The notes under the pieces were generated by a model that saw nothing but the letters and a program-made list of their open reading frames with translations, ran no database searches and was not told where the DNA came from. DNA of 64,000 nt from Marsupella aquatica (Eukaryota > Marchantiophyta): contig OZ316893.1 of the NCBI GenBank assembly GCA_973895155.1, positions 10,726,001 through 10,790,000 on the forward strand, given 5' to 3'. Positions 1-11,195 of the stretch are shown here, piece after piece. Within the stretch, counting starts at the first letter, position 1, and the number at the start of each line of letters is the position of its first letter. The translations under genes were made by a program, and so were the position numbers.

Positions 1-82
1 GGATGAGACTGGAGCCAGATGGCATGATGAGTCAGATAAGGAGATGGTGCCAGGATGACATGCATCTGCCTTTCTTTGTTGG

Positions 83-1621
83 GTGCCAGCATATAGTGGA
101 TCTGTGGACTCTATCTCATTGGATGGAGTGGATGATGAGTCTTTAGATGTGGATGTTGGTGAGGTAACTTCTGAACAGCAAGATATTCACAATGATGTGA
201 GAGTGTTGGAATATCTGCGCAGTGGTTCTATTGTTGGCAGTGTTGATGCCAAAGAACGTAACAGGGTTCTACAGAGAGCCAAGAGATTTTGATGGGAGGG
301 AAACCATCTTTTGAGAGTACTGCATGATGGTAGGGTGTTGGTGGTACCAAAACCATCACAACGAATACATTTGGTGCGACATGCACACGAGGAGTTGGGT
401 CACTTTGGTGTGAAGCGCACTTACAGCTTGCTGCAGACACAGTATTGGTGGTGTGGTATGCACACTCATGTCCAGCAGTTGATAGCTAAGTGTGTGGTAT
501 GTGATAGAGTGAGAGCATCATTTAATGCTCCCAATCCCCAGTTGCACCCGTTGCCGATCATGGATTTGAGATATCGTTGGAGTTTGGATTTTGCTGGTCC
601 ATTACCTCTTACCCAACGTCATAATCGGTATGTTTTGGTCATGGTGGAGCACTTCTCCAAGTGGATTGAGCTAGTGGTGTTGCCAGATAAAGCTAGTGGA
701 GGAGCTGCTACATTTTTGGATCGTGTACTCAGTCATTTTGGAGCACCAGCTGAGGTGTTGACTGATCAGGGAACTGAGTTCCGTGGAGAGTTTGAGAGTT
801 TGTGTGAACAAGCTCTGATTGATCATCGTACTACCTCTCGTGATCATCCTGAGGCAGATGGATTAGCTGAGAGAGTTATGTAAATTGTGAAGAGAGGATT
901 GCGTAAGTATGGCTTGCAGGTTGGTCATCTGGGAGATTGGGATCTCCAGCTACCTTGGTTAGCTATGGGCTACCGTTTCAGTCGGCAAGCATCACTTGCA
1001 TCCTTCTCACCTTACTTTTTGCTCTATGGTAGAGACCCAGATTTTCCAACAGCTGTTCGTCGTGATGCTGCACCAGTTGTGAACTTGGATGATCCTGATG
1101 TTTGGGTCAAGGTGTGTTCTGAGAGAGCACGGGTATTTCAGAGAGTGATGCCCATGGCTTTTGACAACCTTGCCATTGCCCAACATCGTGATACTTTGAG
1201 GTATGCCACTATTCGTGGAGGAGGTTACCGTGCAAGCATTTGACGATTTCATCCTTGTGATTATGTTTATTTGCAGTAGACAGCACCCACAACACTTGAT
1301 GTGACCGCAGGCCAGACAATCTTACGTGTGCGTGAAGTGTTGCCTTCTGGTGTCCTGATGTTGGAGAGACGCGATGGTATGGTTTGGAAGGATCATGTGC
1401 GTAACTGTGCACCATGTCACCTTCCCAACATTGATGGTACAGTAGATCCAAGCTTGGCACATGTTCGTGCTAGCTTGAAATGTATGTTATGTGGATCTGC
1501 TCAGGGAGCAGCTAATATGTTGATTTGTGATAAGTGTTCTAGAGGATGGCACATGTCATGTTTGACACCACCATTGCAGGTGATTCCTAGTGGATCATGG
1601 TTGTGTCCTCAGTGTTGGTGA
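83..1621 (+). pseudogene. Gypsy integrase with C-terminal PHD finger, broken by stops
   Basis: One continuous reading frame shows, in order, an HHCC zinc-binding domain (HAHEELGHFG near 380, CVVC near 495), the integrase catalytic core (RWSLDFAGPLP near 570, LTDQGTEF near 760, HPEADGLAERV near 850), a chain leading to a CAPCHLPN motif near 1410, and a PHD finger at about 1480-1620 (CMLC, CDKC, GWHMSC, CPQC). The frame is kept over 1.5 kb without a frameshift but is interrupted by stops at 290-292, 881-883, 1241-1243 and 1277-1279. Integrases of this superfamily often end in a chromodomain; here a PHD finger, a histone-tail reader fold, takes that place. The domain calls are secure. A chromatin-targeting role for the PHD finger is inferred. 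Confidence 0.85.
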
Positions 1622-1794
1622 AGCCGACTAGTTATCATTTGTGTTCTCTTGGCAGATATGGATTGCAGGTAGGTGATCGATGAGGCTCACTTGCACCCGG
1701 CCTCCTGATCTTCACACCTAAAAAGGTGTATATCAACCTTGTAGAACTCATGGCTAGCTAGAGTTAGGGGACCTTACTCCCAGCTAGGGGGGCG

Positions 1795-2262
1795 ATTGTG
1801 GGTTTTTGGACATGTGTGGACATGAGTTCCACTTGTATTCCATTCTCTTGTGTTTGTGATGTGGCAGTGTGACTATGTTTGGACGCATGTGACAAGCGAT
1901 GTATGTTGTGTAGCGATGTGTATGCGCACGACAGCTGTCACACCATTCTAGGTAGTGTTAGAGTGTATCGTACTATCTAGATCCGTATGTTTGGTATGTG
2001 TGCTATATGAGCCGATAAGGTTCCGTCAAGTTTATGTGAGAGGGTACTTCTCACTTGTGAGGCATTGAAAGGTCATCTTTCAATGTTGAGCCTTGGAGAG
2101 AGAGGAGCTTGAGTGGCTAGGGTGGCCGTGAGCTCCGCTTGTGTAACGTGGATTCCTTGAGTAGTGCAAGGTGCGTTGGCTTGACATACGTGTGTGATCG
2201 GATCGGTGCGAGATCGATGGGGTATTATTGACCGCGATCGTTGTGCCGATTGTATGGAGATT
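1795..2262 (+). repeat. Gypsy LTR (probable full copy)
   Basis: It starts at TGTGGGTTTTTGG directly after a purine-rich stretch (agctagggggg), as expected for a 3' LTR. About 468 bp later the same starting sequence recurs, which sets the probable LTR length. I do not see a clean CA end, so the right boundary is approximate. Confidence 0.55.
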
Positions 2263-2400
2263 ATTGTGGGTTTTTGGACATGTGTGAACATGAGTTCCAC
2301 TTGTATTCCATTCTCTTGTGTTTGTGATGTGGCAGTGTGACTATGTTTGGATGTATGTGACAAGCAATGTATGTTGTGTAGCGATGTGTATGCGCACGAC
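2263..2400 (+). repeat. Partial second LTR copy
   Basis: These 138 bp repeat 1795-1932 with four mismatches and no gaps. The copy stops abruptly at 2400, where minus-strand Copia reverse-transcriptase sequence begins. It could be a truncated tandem LTR or the start of a second related insertion. Confidence 0.8.
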
Positions 2401-5400
2401 ATTACCAAGATCCTTCATCCTGAATTCAACACTCAATTTTGCCTTGAGACTGTGAACCTCAGATTAATCTTTAGCCACTATTAGCATGTCATCCACACAG
2501 ATAACCAGAATGATGAAACCAAACACATCATTCTTGACTGATTTTGTATACACACAATGATCATACACCATCCTTGGAAAACCTTGAGCAAGCATGAAAT
2601 CATCAAACCGCTTGTTTCATTGTCTAGGAGATTGCTTCAATCCATACAAGGACTTGAGCAATCTGCAAACTAAGTTCTCTTGGCCCTTCTTCATAAAGCC
2701 TAGTGGCTGTCTCATGAAGATCATCTCTTCCAAGTTGCCATAGAGAAAAAACAGTAACAACCTCCATCTGATCCATCACCAAACCAAAAAACACAACAAG
2801 CTGACATAAGATCCAAATTGTGGAATACTTAGCCACCGGTGAAAAGACCTCATTGTAGTCCACTCCTTTCTTCTGAGTGAACCCCTTGACAACAAGCCTT
2901 GCCTTGCCTTGTAGATCTTATCTCCACCCTCTGAAGGACTGTCTTTCAACTTGTAAATCCACTTGCTGTCCACCACTTGTTGACGTCTTGGAAGCTCCAC
3001 CAGCTCCCAAGTCTTGTTGTCACTCAAAGATTGTAACTTCCTCTGCATTGCTGCATTCCACTCATGCTTCTGCTCTAAAGCACAAGCCTCACTGTACAAA
3101 AAAGGCTCTCCTTCTTCCAAGATCAAAGCCATATCATCTTCATCAGGTGCAATGTCAATATCATCTAGCTTAGATGAGTCTGCCCATTGACCATACCTGG
3201 TAGGAGCTCTAGTAGAATGACTGGAAGTTCTTCTAGAAGATGACTCAGGTTGATCTGCTGCTGCTGCTGCTGCTGGTTGAATTTGAGGTACCCCAGCAAT
3301 AATCTGCTCCTCTTGTTCCATCATAGGAACCAACTCCAAGCCCGGAGCTTCTCCATCTCTCTTGTCATGAACAACATCATGACTAATCTCTCTCTCAACC
3401 CGGTCCAGGATGGGAGATTTCCCCTTGTCAGTATGGGAGTCTTGAGAACTCTCCCCCTCCTTTGATGATCAGGATTCATTAAAGGACATATCTCTACTGA
3501 CAACTAGTTTACAGGTTACTAGATCCCATAACCTATAACCCTTCACACCTTTCTGATAGCCCAGGAAAATGCACTTCTTCGACTTGGACTTCAGCTTGGA
3601 TTGAAGCTGGGAACTAAGGTGTAAGCACATAAGCATCACATCCAAAAATCCTTAGATGTGAGTAATCTGCTGGACGCCCGTACCTCATTTGAAATGGCGT
3701 CTTGAATCCAATAGAACTAGATGGAGAAAAATTTACCAAATAAGCTACAGTGTTGACAGCTTCAGCCTAAAACTCATGTGGTAAGCATGATTGACTCAAC
3801 ATACTCCTCGAGCGGTCCAATAGTGTTCGGTTGAGTCTCTCAGAAACACCATTCTGCTGAGGAGTATAACTTGTTGTGAGATGGCGGGTAATCCCCTGCT
3901 CCTTACAATACGTTCCAAATTCCATGGAATTGTATTCACCGCCGTTATCCGATCGAAGATATCTCACCTTATTACCAGTCTGATTCTCTACTTGGGCTTT
4001 CCACTCCTTAAAAGTGGCAAAAACATCAGACTTATTGTGTAGAAAGTATATCCACACATACCTTGAGTAATCGTCTATGAACGTGACATAGTATAATCGT
4101 CCAGAATGTGAGGGAGTAGGGGCTAGACCCCACACATCACTATGTACATACTCAAGTACCTCCTTGCTGGTGTGAGCTCCAACTCCGAAGGGTTTCCTGT
4201 GCTGCTTCCCAAGCACACAGTGCTCACAAAATTCCAACTTACAAGATTGCAAATTAGAAAGCAATCCTTTCTTCTGAAGAATAACCAAACCTTTTTTACT
4301 CATGTGGCCCAAACGGAAGTGCCACAGCCGGGTCGTCTTCTCATGAGATAAGGTTATATTGGCTTCATCACAAACAACACTGCCCTCCAAAACGTATAGA
4401 TTGCTATGTCTTTTTCCCTTCAATACAACTTTAGTACCAGTTGAAACCTGAAGGACACCATTAGCAGAACTCCACTGATGGCCATTTGCTTCTAAAACTC
4501 CAAGTGAAATGAGATTTTTCATCATGCTGGAATGTGTCTCACATTCCTCAACGTTCTTACAACACCATCAAACATCTGAAATCTTACAGATCCAAGTCCA
4601 ACAACTTGACATGGGATTCCATTTCTCATCAACACTGACCCGTTGGAAACTGTGTAAGAACTGAAAAAATCTCTCATAGAGCAAATGTGAAAAGTACATG
4701 CACTATCTAGAATCCAGTCATCACTACCTGGATTTGACACTACGTTGAGAGCATAACCTTGACATCACAATATGTCATCATCATTGAGTAAATCTACGTC
4801 ATGCAAGCTCGATGCCGCGTTAGCAGATGCAGTAGGGACCTTTACTCGACAATCCCTTTTCATGTGGCCAGGCTTGCCACAATTCCAACATGCAAGAGGC
4901 TTCCTCTCTTGCAATTTCCATCTGGATTTAGATCTTCCACGTGATGTAGATCTAAACCTGTTCTGCCCATTCGTGCGCTGCGCTGCTCTGCCACGGTTCA
5001 TGTTCAGCGTAGTGCCAGAAGAAGATGCTGTCTGTGATTGACCTAGCTTCTTCTGAGCATCATCAGACAGTAAAGAGCTCACCACCTCATTATACGAAAT
5101 GGATTTCAGATCTCTGTACAAGAGCACCTATTTCAAGCCCTGATATGACGGCGGTAAGGAGCTTAGCAAAAGCAAGGCCTTATCCTCATCTTCAACTCCT
5201 TTTCCTAGGTTTGACAGATCCACCGCTAGACTGTCAAACTCATCCAGGTGATCTGGCATCTTGCTCCCTTCCTTGAGCCTGAGACTCATCAAGAGAGACT
5301 TCTTGTACAGCCGGTCTGACGCATCCTCCCGGTAGTACTTCTCTCTAAGAGCCTTGAACAATGACGCACAATTCGCATAATCATCCAGCTACTTGATGAT

Positions 5401-5829
5401 GTGCGGCTTGAGATATAGCATCACTGCATTGACAACAATCACCTGCTCCTGTCTCCACTGTCTCATAGAAATCTCCTCTTCTCCATCATACTGCTCTCGT
5501 GAAGAGAGTAGATGAGCTAAGCCCATGGCCCGAAGGACACCCTTCACTTGCTTCTCTCACAGCAAGTAGTCAATACGCCCATCGTACTTCTCCACGTCAA
5601 ACTTCACTCCTCCAAATCTAGCCATCTCCCTCTTCTTCCCAACTACCGATAGCTCTGGTAGTAGTACAGCTTCCTCCACTGCACGCCGCACCAGTGATCG
5701 TATCGGTGTTACAAGTTCCTCCTCAAACGGTAGCAGCTCCTCCTCAGACTCTCCGTCTGATTGTCGCAATCCTGAAGCTCCACCGACGCCAATTCTTCCA
5801 GTATCCTCCGAGTCACTCATATGAAACAA
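2401..5829 (-). pseudogene. Copia gag-pol polyprotein, broken
   Basis: Gag-like segments run from 5829 (acidic N-terminus, FGGVKFDVEKYDG) to about 4765 and include a zinc knuckle (CWNCGKPGHMKRDC) near 4880. The protease region starts at about 4740 (DDWILDSACTFHICSMRDFF). The GAG-pre-integrase and integrase follow between 4525 and 3767 (LWHFRLGHMSKKG, DDYSRYVWIYFL, LRSDNGGEYNS). Reverse transcriptase lies at about 3100-2401 ([25 protein letters not shown]). Frame changes and stops separate the segments, for example an in-frame stop at 5128-5130. The segment order with integrase before reverse transcriptase identifies Ty1/copia. It is non-functional. Confidence 0.88.
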
Positions 5830-7437
5830 TCACGAAAAAATGTCTTTTTTCAAAACTTCTCATAAAACTCAAAACTCAACACCACCGCGTAGCCCACGAA
5901 GCTAGGAGTCCAATACTGAAAGCCAAAATCAAAATCAAAATTCGACACAAAAGTTATTCAAATTTCGGTCGGGGTGGGTAAAACCTTGGGAAACTCCCCT
6001 GTTTTGACCACCTCGGAGAATAACCAAAATACCCAGTACAACCCGTCGTTGAAATTGCGATGTGTTTGGTGCACCGCATTGCTAACTCCAATGGCAACGT
6101 CCTCGCCAAAAAAGAACCAAAAAAGTTACCATTCGGCGGACAGAATCTTTGTCGGACGGCCAAAAAACAGCTCTCTGTTTTTTTGGAAATATTCCCGCAC
6201 AATCCGACAGGTCTCACAGGGGGCTGTTCCCCCTGTTGGAGTGGTTAAAACAGAGGGTGGCAGGTCCCGCTACAAGGAGAACAAAGCGGGAGGAAAAAAA
6301 TGGCTATAAATGGGCACTAAAGGGGGTGCCAAAGCCCCTTAGCAAAAATACGCTCCAAAACGCGCATCCGCGTATGCGCGACGTGAGGCGGGCCAGGCAG
6401 GGTATAAGGAGGGCGTATGGCCGGGGTGAGTATTTCCGTGTACGCGACTGGTAGTATAAGGGGCACGTTTAGGCGCAGGGCGCGGGGTCGCAGGTGAACA
6501 CAGCCGCGGCAACTTGGGGTCGCGGTTGCAGGGCTGGCTGGATGTAAAGGGTGGGGCACGGGCCGGCAGGCACGGGTGCGCATAAAGCGCCGGCCGGCGC
6601 TGCGTGATAGGGTCGGCCGAGGTCAAAAAAGCAATATACGGGGAGGGGGTATGTGGGGGTATGCGGGGCCGACCGGGCGTAAACGTGTGTGTACACACGT
6701 TTTTGTGTGTATACACACACCAAAAGTGCCCTAAACCCCCTCCTTTAAACCAAAAAAGACCCTTAAAAGAAAAAATTGAATTTCTCACCTTGAGAGCCGC
6801 TGTTTAAAACGAGAAAAGCAAACGCCACCGACGGGAAAAGTTGTCGAATTGTACCGACACAGTCTGTAGCTCCAGCAGAGTAAAAAAAATTCCGATGCGT
6901 CGCCTTCACTCCGCGTCAAGTGCCAATCCCGGGCTCAAAACAACCGCCTTGCCGCGATCAAACCGTTGAGCCGCAGCACTTTGCATTTCTTCCACTGAGT
7001 CGGACGTCACAAAGAGAAACCCAGTTCAGATGTAAACAAGCTCCATAGCTTGTGAAAAAACCTGAACGCCTCTTTCACTCGTCACGACGCACTCGGTAAC
7101 AACTCGGCAGCAATCCAGCTATCGAAATGACCAGCTCGCTTCAACCTTCAACTTGAGCGATCCCCCGAACACCGCACAGCTCACTCCGTTGAAAAAACAA
7201 TCTCTGGTCTCTCCCCCGAAAAGCGTCAAACACGAATAAAACCTGAATGACGCAAACTTCAATTCCTCCGCACCACAGATACCGATCAGCGAGTTCTAAC
7301 CACCGTTAGAACGCCCTCTCACTAACCTATCTGCTCAACCACATACATTCGAGTTTCATGCGATGAAACTCTGAATGTACCATCGACAATGAATGCTGGA
7401 AAACTGTCACGAAAAAACCTCATCACCTCCCAGGCAT
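5830..7437 (-). other. Copia 5' leader, unusually long and GC-rich inside
   Basis: About 1.6 kb separates the primer-binding site from the gag start, far more than the usual short leader. Roughly 6340-6720 is markedly GC-rich, with several TATAAGG-like words and an alternating TG/CA tract (gtgtgtacacac) near 6690-6720 that can fold on itself. No conserved protein is visible. It may hold an additional insertion whose ends I could not define. Confidence 0.4.
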
Positions 7438-7449
7438 GCTCTGATACCA
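7438..7449 (-). promoter_or_regulatory. Copia primer-binding site (initiator-Met tRNA)
   Basis: On the minus strand the sequence is TGGTATCAGAGC, the standard primer site complementary to the 3' end of plant initiator methionine tRNA. It lies just outside the 5' LTR end, as required for minus-strand priming. The CACTA-derived DNA begins within about 15-25 bp on its LTR side. Confidence 0.85.
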
Positions 7450-7453
7450 CTTA

Positions 7454-10046
7454 TTGAGCATAGACGACATTCGCAACAACAAGCCCATGAACCATCCAAT
7501 GCACAATTGGTCATTGCAGAATTGCTCTGAAGTCCAGTGTATATTTGGCAGCAAAATTTGTGCTTCATACTTACCTAATGGATCCCGTAAATGTGCAGGG
7601 ACTCCAGGGAGGTTTGGACAATGCAATCCAAGCCGTTGGGGGAGATTAGGCCGTGGAGGGACCCCAGGCCGTGGGGGGACACCAGGCCGTGGAGGGACAC
7701 CTAGTAGCGCTTCAGGGAGTACCAAGGCAGGAGACAATAACAAATTTGGTAAAGTAGAATTGAATTCCGATTGTTGGATAGCTCCCACATGTGATGGTAA
7801 GGACCGTTGGCATTCTGACCTAAGAGGAGAAGTATTGCGTTGGTTAGATTTGAGCATTACAGAGTTTAGGAGTCAAAACAAAGCTAATTGGGCTGCTATC
7901 TGCAAGGACATTCTTGAATGGTGGGACTATGTTGGTAATGATGGTAAGGTCCCAGTTGAAGATTGCATATCAGATTATGCAATGAGGATTTTGAAACAAG
8001 AAAGGCATAGGTTGAAAAGGATGTGGATAGACAATGGTTCTAACAGGATAATGAAACCCCCATCATTGGAACTGGATCAATGGACACGGTTAATCAAAGG
8101 GTTCATGTCGGAGGCTGGACAGAGCAAGAGTGAACTGATGTCAAATGCTCGAGGCAAAGTGAAACACCTTTCACAGGCTGGGAGAGGAAGTTATGCTCCA
8201 GTGAAAGAACAATTGGTTTACAAGGCAGTGACATGCCTGATAGTAAGCCTAAAACTTATTATCTTGCTACCATTATTACATTTTCATTGGCAATCAACAC
8301 TTGGTTTCATTCATATGTATGTTGATGTGGACTGCAGAAGAAATTGATAGGTGAAGAACCATCACCACAAGAAGTGAGAGAGGAGTTCATGAAACAAAGG
8401 AGTGAGGTGACAAGTGTGACTTCCAAACAGGTGATTATGTTGTAATTCTGTATGTTCTGTGACTATTTGGCCTTGAGCATCAAAAAGAAATGTAGTAGGA
8501 AGTAAGCAACCAGTTCTTGGGGACAGTTATCTGAGATATGTAAGCTGTGTTATGACAGGGAACTGTTACAACTCTCACAGAGATGTGTGAACGGTTGAAG
8601 TCATTAGAGTGTGGACTCCCTCGAGTGGAAACAAAATTGGTTGATCGTTTGGATATTGTGGAGGCATCTGTAGCAAACCTTCTTGCATCAGTGGAATCTA
8701 ATTTCAAGCTTGTGATTGAAAAATTGGGTGGTTCCCAACCAAACAATGAGGGCAACATTGTACAAAGTGTGCCCTTGTTAACAAAAAAGGGAATTGGCAA
8801 ATCTGACACAGGTATGGAAATGACACCGGCCCATTGTTCATTGTGTCCTATGTTCAAATGTTAGAAGTAAGTTTTCATGAATTGAGTGAATGGTTTGAAT
8901 GCAGGAAGAGTGGAGGCAGAGAAGGACCCTGTAATCAGTAAGCAGAAGGGCAAGAAGGTTGATGAGACAGGTAACCTGCTATAATCCAGTATGAATCATT
9001 TGAAAAGTGCATGGAGTTTGTGAAGCTTAAGCAAGTTGGAGGTAATCTTTTATGTAAGAACTGGTCTCGGAACTGGTTGGATCAACGGGGATCTGAAGTG
9101 ACATCATGATTGATGTATCAGGTGATTCAAAGAGCAATAATGAAAAAGATGTGCCCAGTGCCTCAGTGACCATAGCCAAGGAGGTATCAGGTAAGCTGAT
9201 GCTTTAAATTCCTCTATATGAATGTTGAGAAACAATTCAGTGGTTAATAGATTGAACCTGAATATTGTGGTGTGTAAATTGATTAGCAGAAGTAGACATG
9301 GAGGATATGGCAATGGCAAAGAAGGGGAAGAAGGCTGTTCATAATGGTAAGGAGATAGTGACAACTTTGTGGTTGGTGACATGTACATTTAGCACATGTG
9401 ATGAGTGATTGACTTATGTTGGACATGACATTGAATTGTAGTTGATGCAGAGTTGATAAACTCTCAACCAAGTGGGAGCAGGGTGAAGCAACGTCAAAAC
9501 TTGGGAGCAACATTGGATGCAAGTAAGATTGTAGATGCTTCAATTGAAGCAAGTACAATGTTGGCAGATACTGAGATGATGTCGCAGGGAAATCCTGCTA
9601 CACAATCGGAAGTGTCAAATATGGATGCAGATTCTTTGAAGAAGAGTGTAGCCAATTCTCGATCACCAACACAAAACACTCGTGCCAAAGTCATGACTCG
9701 CAACCAAGGTATGAATAATGTCATGTGTAAGCCACCCAGGAAAGCCAAGAAAAACAGCCAGAGTAAGGTGGAGGTGATAGTCACAGCAGAGCCAGTCCAT
9801 AATCTTCTATCATGGGAGGATGACTCGCAGGTATGTGTGGGTATAGGCATTTTGCAACCGGATCATGCTAAATTCCATGGCAAAGTGGTCCCGGATGACC
9901 ATGTAGTAGTGTTGTTGAATACAGTGATTGTATCTGATTGTAATTTGCCATTTCCGAATAGAGACGATGATCCACCTCAGGAAATAATTACAGATGCAGT
10001 AGGATCTCTTGTGCTCTGGCCATCAGAGTGTGTTAGTCTGCAATGA
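7454..10046 (+). CDS. Plant transposase protein, Ptta/En/Spm (Transposase_24-like), multi-exon
   Basis: This is a CACTA-encoded accessory protein, not a host gene. The first large open block (to about 8240) carries a Gly-Thr-Pro-Gly-Arg tandem stretch (7655-7715) and then a region typical of the family (RWLDLSITEFRSQNKAN, later WTRLIKGFMSEAGQSKS). Likely further exons lie at 8340-8432 (GEEPSPQEVREEFMKQRSE), 8558-8860 (coiled-coil-like ERLKSLE..VETKLVDRL..), short pieces at 8905-9350, and 9440-10046. The last ends with a C-terminal block (VVVLLNTVIVSDCNLPFPN...LVLWPSECV) of the kind found in these proteins. Exon joins are only approximate. The 5' exon may be missing because no ATG opens the first block. 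Such proteins bind subterminal repeats; function here is inferred. Confidence 0.6.
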
Positions 10047-10909
10047 TTGAATGCAAGTGTAGATAGAATCATATGAATTGTGTCACATTTTGACATTGCC
10101 TTGGAAAGATCCAAGAAATATCTGTACCAATTTTTCCATTTGGTAAAGAGGATGAAGGAGCCGTTGTGTGTGACATTGATATTTCTGAATTCTGTATGTA
10201 TGAAACAAGTGATTGATGTCAAACTATGGCTCTATGGTGATTGTCTATGATACTTGAATCTGTTTTGTATTATTTCAGTATTAGTGTGTATGGTATAGAG
10301 GAATACTTTGTGACCTTCTTTGTAGTCTATGATGTTTGAATCTGTGAATTCATATTAGTGTACATGGTGTTCTATGTGTTCTAATGTTAACATGATGAAT
10401 GGTGAGCTTATAGAGTGAGTTCATTCCAAGTACACAATAAAACATGAATGGAATGTGTTATTTGTGCACAAGAGTGAGTTGATTCCAAGTAATATAGTGG
10501 GGTCTTCATCACTCATATCCAGTTGACATGAAAGACTTATACATACCCCACAAAGTGTTTACTTTAGTCGTTTTATAAACCCACAAAGTATATTTAAAGA
10601 CTACCCTCCATAACCTTTTTAGTCGATCCGAACGACTCACCATCGCAGCCTATAAAAGACTGAAAACAACTCACCAAAGCTACCCACACAAAGACTACAA
10701 TAGATTGAAAATCCAGTCTATTAAACGACTTACAAACCAATTCTATAAAGGACTCAGTTGATTATAGTAACAAAACATACGACTCGCAGTCCTATAAAGG
10801 ATTGGAGTCCTATAAAGGACTGGAGTCCTTCCCAGTCGTTTCCAAGTCCTATACGACTCTGAATAGTCGTTTAATGGGGTCTAAATACCCTCCGGTTTCT
10901 ACTAGTGAA
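7464..10909 (+). mobile_element. CACTA (En/Spm) transposon, right end intact
   Basis: The right end at 10890-10909 is the reverse complement of CACTAGTAGAAACCGGAGGG, a typical CACTA terminus. The preceding 350 bp (10540-10890) are packed with short direct and inverted subterminal motifs such as TATAAAGGACT, AGTCCT and AGTCGTTT, as expected of transposase-binding repeats in this superfamily. Upstream is a multi-exon gene of the Ptta/En/Spm class. I find no matching CACTA terminus on the left. That end is truncated or lost near the Copia primer site, and the left coordinate is approximate. A DDE transposase (TNPD-like) gene is not visible, so the copy is non-autonomous. Confidence 0.75.
10540..10909 (+). 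repeat. CACTA subterminal repeat region and right terminal inverted repeat
   Basis: Many copies of a 6-11 bp word (AGTCCTATAAAGGACT-like and its variants AGTCGTTTA, GACTCA) occur in both orientations, ending in the 12-bp terminal TTTCTACTAGTG. High density of such words within 350 bp of a CACTA end is diagnostic. Confidence 0.8.
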
Positions 10910-11195
10910 TAGTCAACACAGAGAGATACGTGGTTCACCTCCACATGAGGTTACGTCCACGGGAACACACAAGAGCTTTACTGTACTCTAGGCCGACCGG
11001 CCATACCAAACATCCACAACACAAGCTCTCCCTATCTCTCAACTAGCTCCGTAATAATGAGCCTAAGTTCCACCAGGGTCTGGCATCAGCCCTGGCTATA
11101 TGCACACCAGTACCGCTAACATTAGCTAAGTCCTAACCTGAGTTAGACTAACTGTGGTTAGCTCATGAGTCACAAGACTAGAGCAATATCTAACA
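10910..11195 (-). repeat. Copia 5' LTR (about 286 bp)
   Basis: On the minus strand it starts TGTTAGATATTGCTC and contains the typical Copia R/U5 block (CTCTTGTGTGTTCCCGTGG, GAACCACGTATCTCTC) before being cut by the CACTA terminus at 10909. Because the element's 3' LTR is absent, divergence dating is not possible from this window. Confidence 0.75.

Larger units (their letters stand above)
1..2400 (+). mobile_element. Ty3/gypsy LTR retrotransposon, 3' part (decayed)
   Basis: This is the 3' end of a gypsy-type element, cut by the window edge on the left. It contains the end of pol (zinc-binding domain, integrase core and a C-terminal PHD finger) up to about 1621. A non-coding stretch follows, then a G-rich polypurine-like tract just before 1795, where the LTR begins with TGTGGG at 1797. 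A second, partial copy of the LTR start lies at 2263-2400, and Copia-derived DNA begins abruptly after it. The polyprotein frame is interrupted by stop codons, so the copy is not autonomous. Confidence 0.85.
2401..11195 (-). mobile_element. Ty1/copia retrotransposon, 3'-truncated, split by a CACTA insertion
   Basis: Read on the minus strand the order is: LTR (11195 to 10910), CACTA insertion (about 10909-7464), primer-binding site (7449-7438), long leader, then gag, protease, integrase and reverse transcriptase from 5829 down to 2401. The element ends inside reverse transcriptase just past the CVDDML active-site motif near 2480, so RNase H and the 3' LTR are missing. The pieces are assigned to one element because they are collinear and in the order of a Copia element; the LTR and primer-site halves are separated only by the CACTA DNA. 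Confidence 0.8.
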
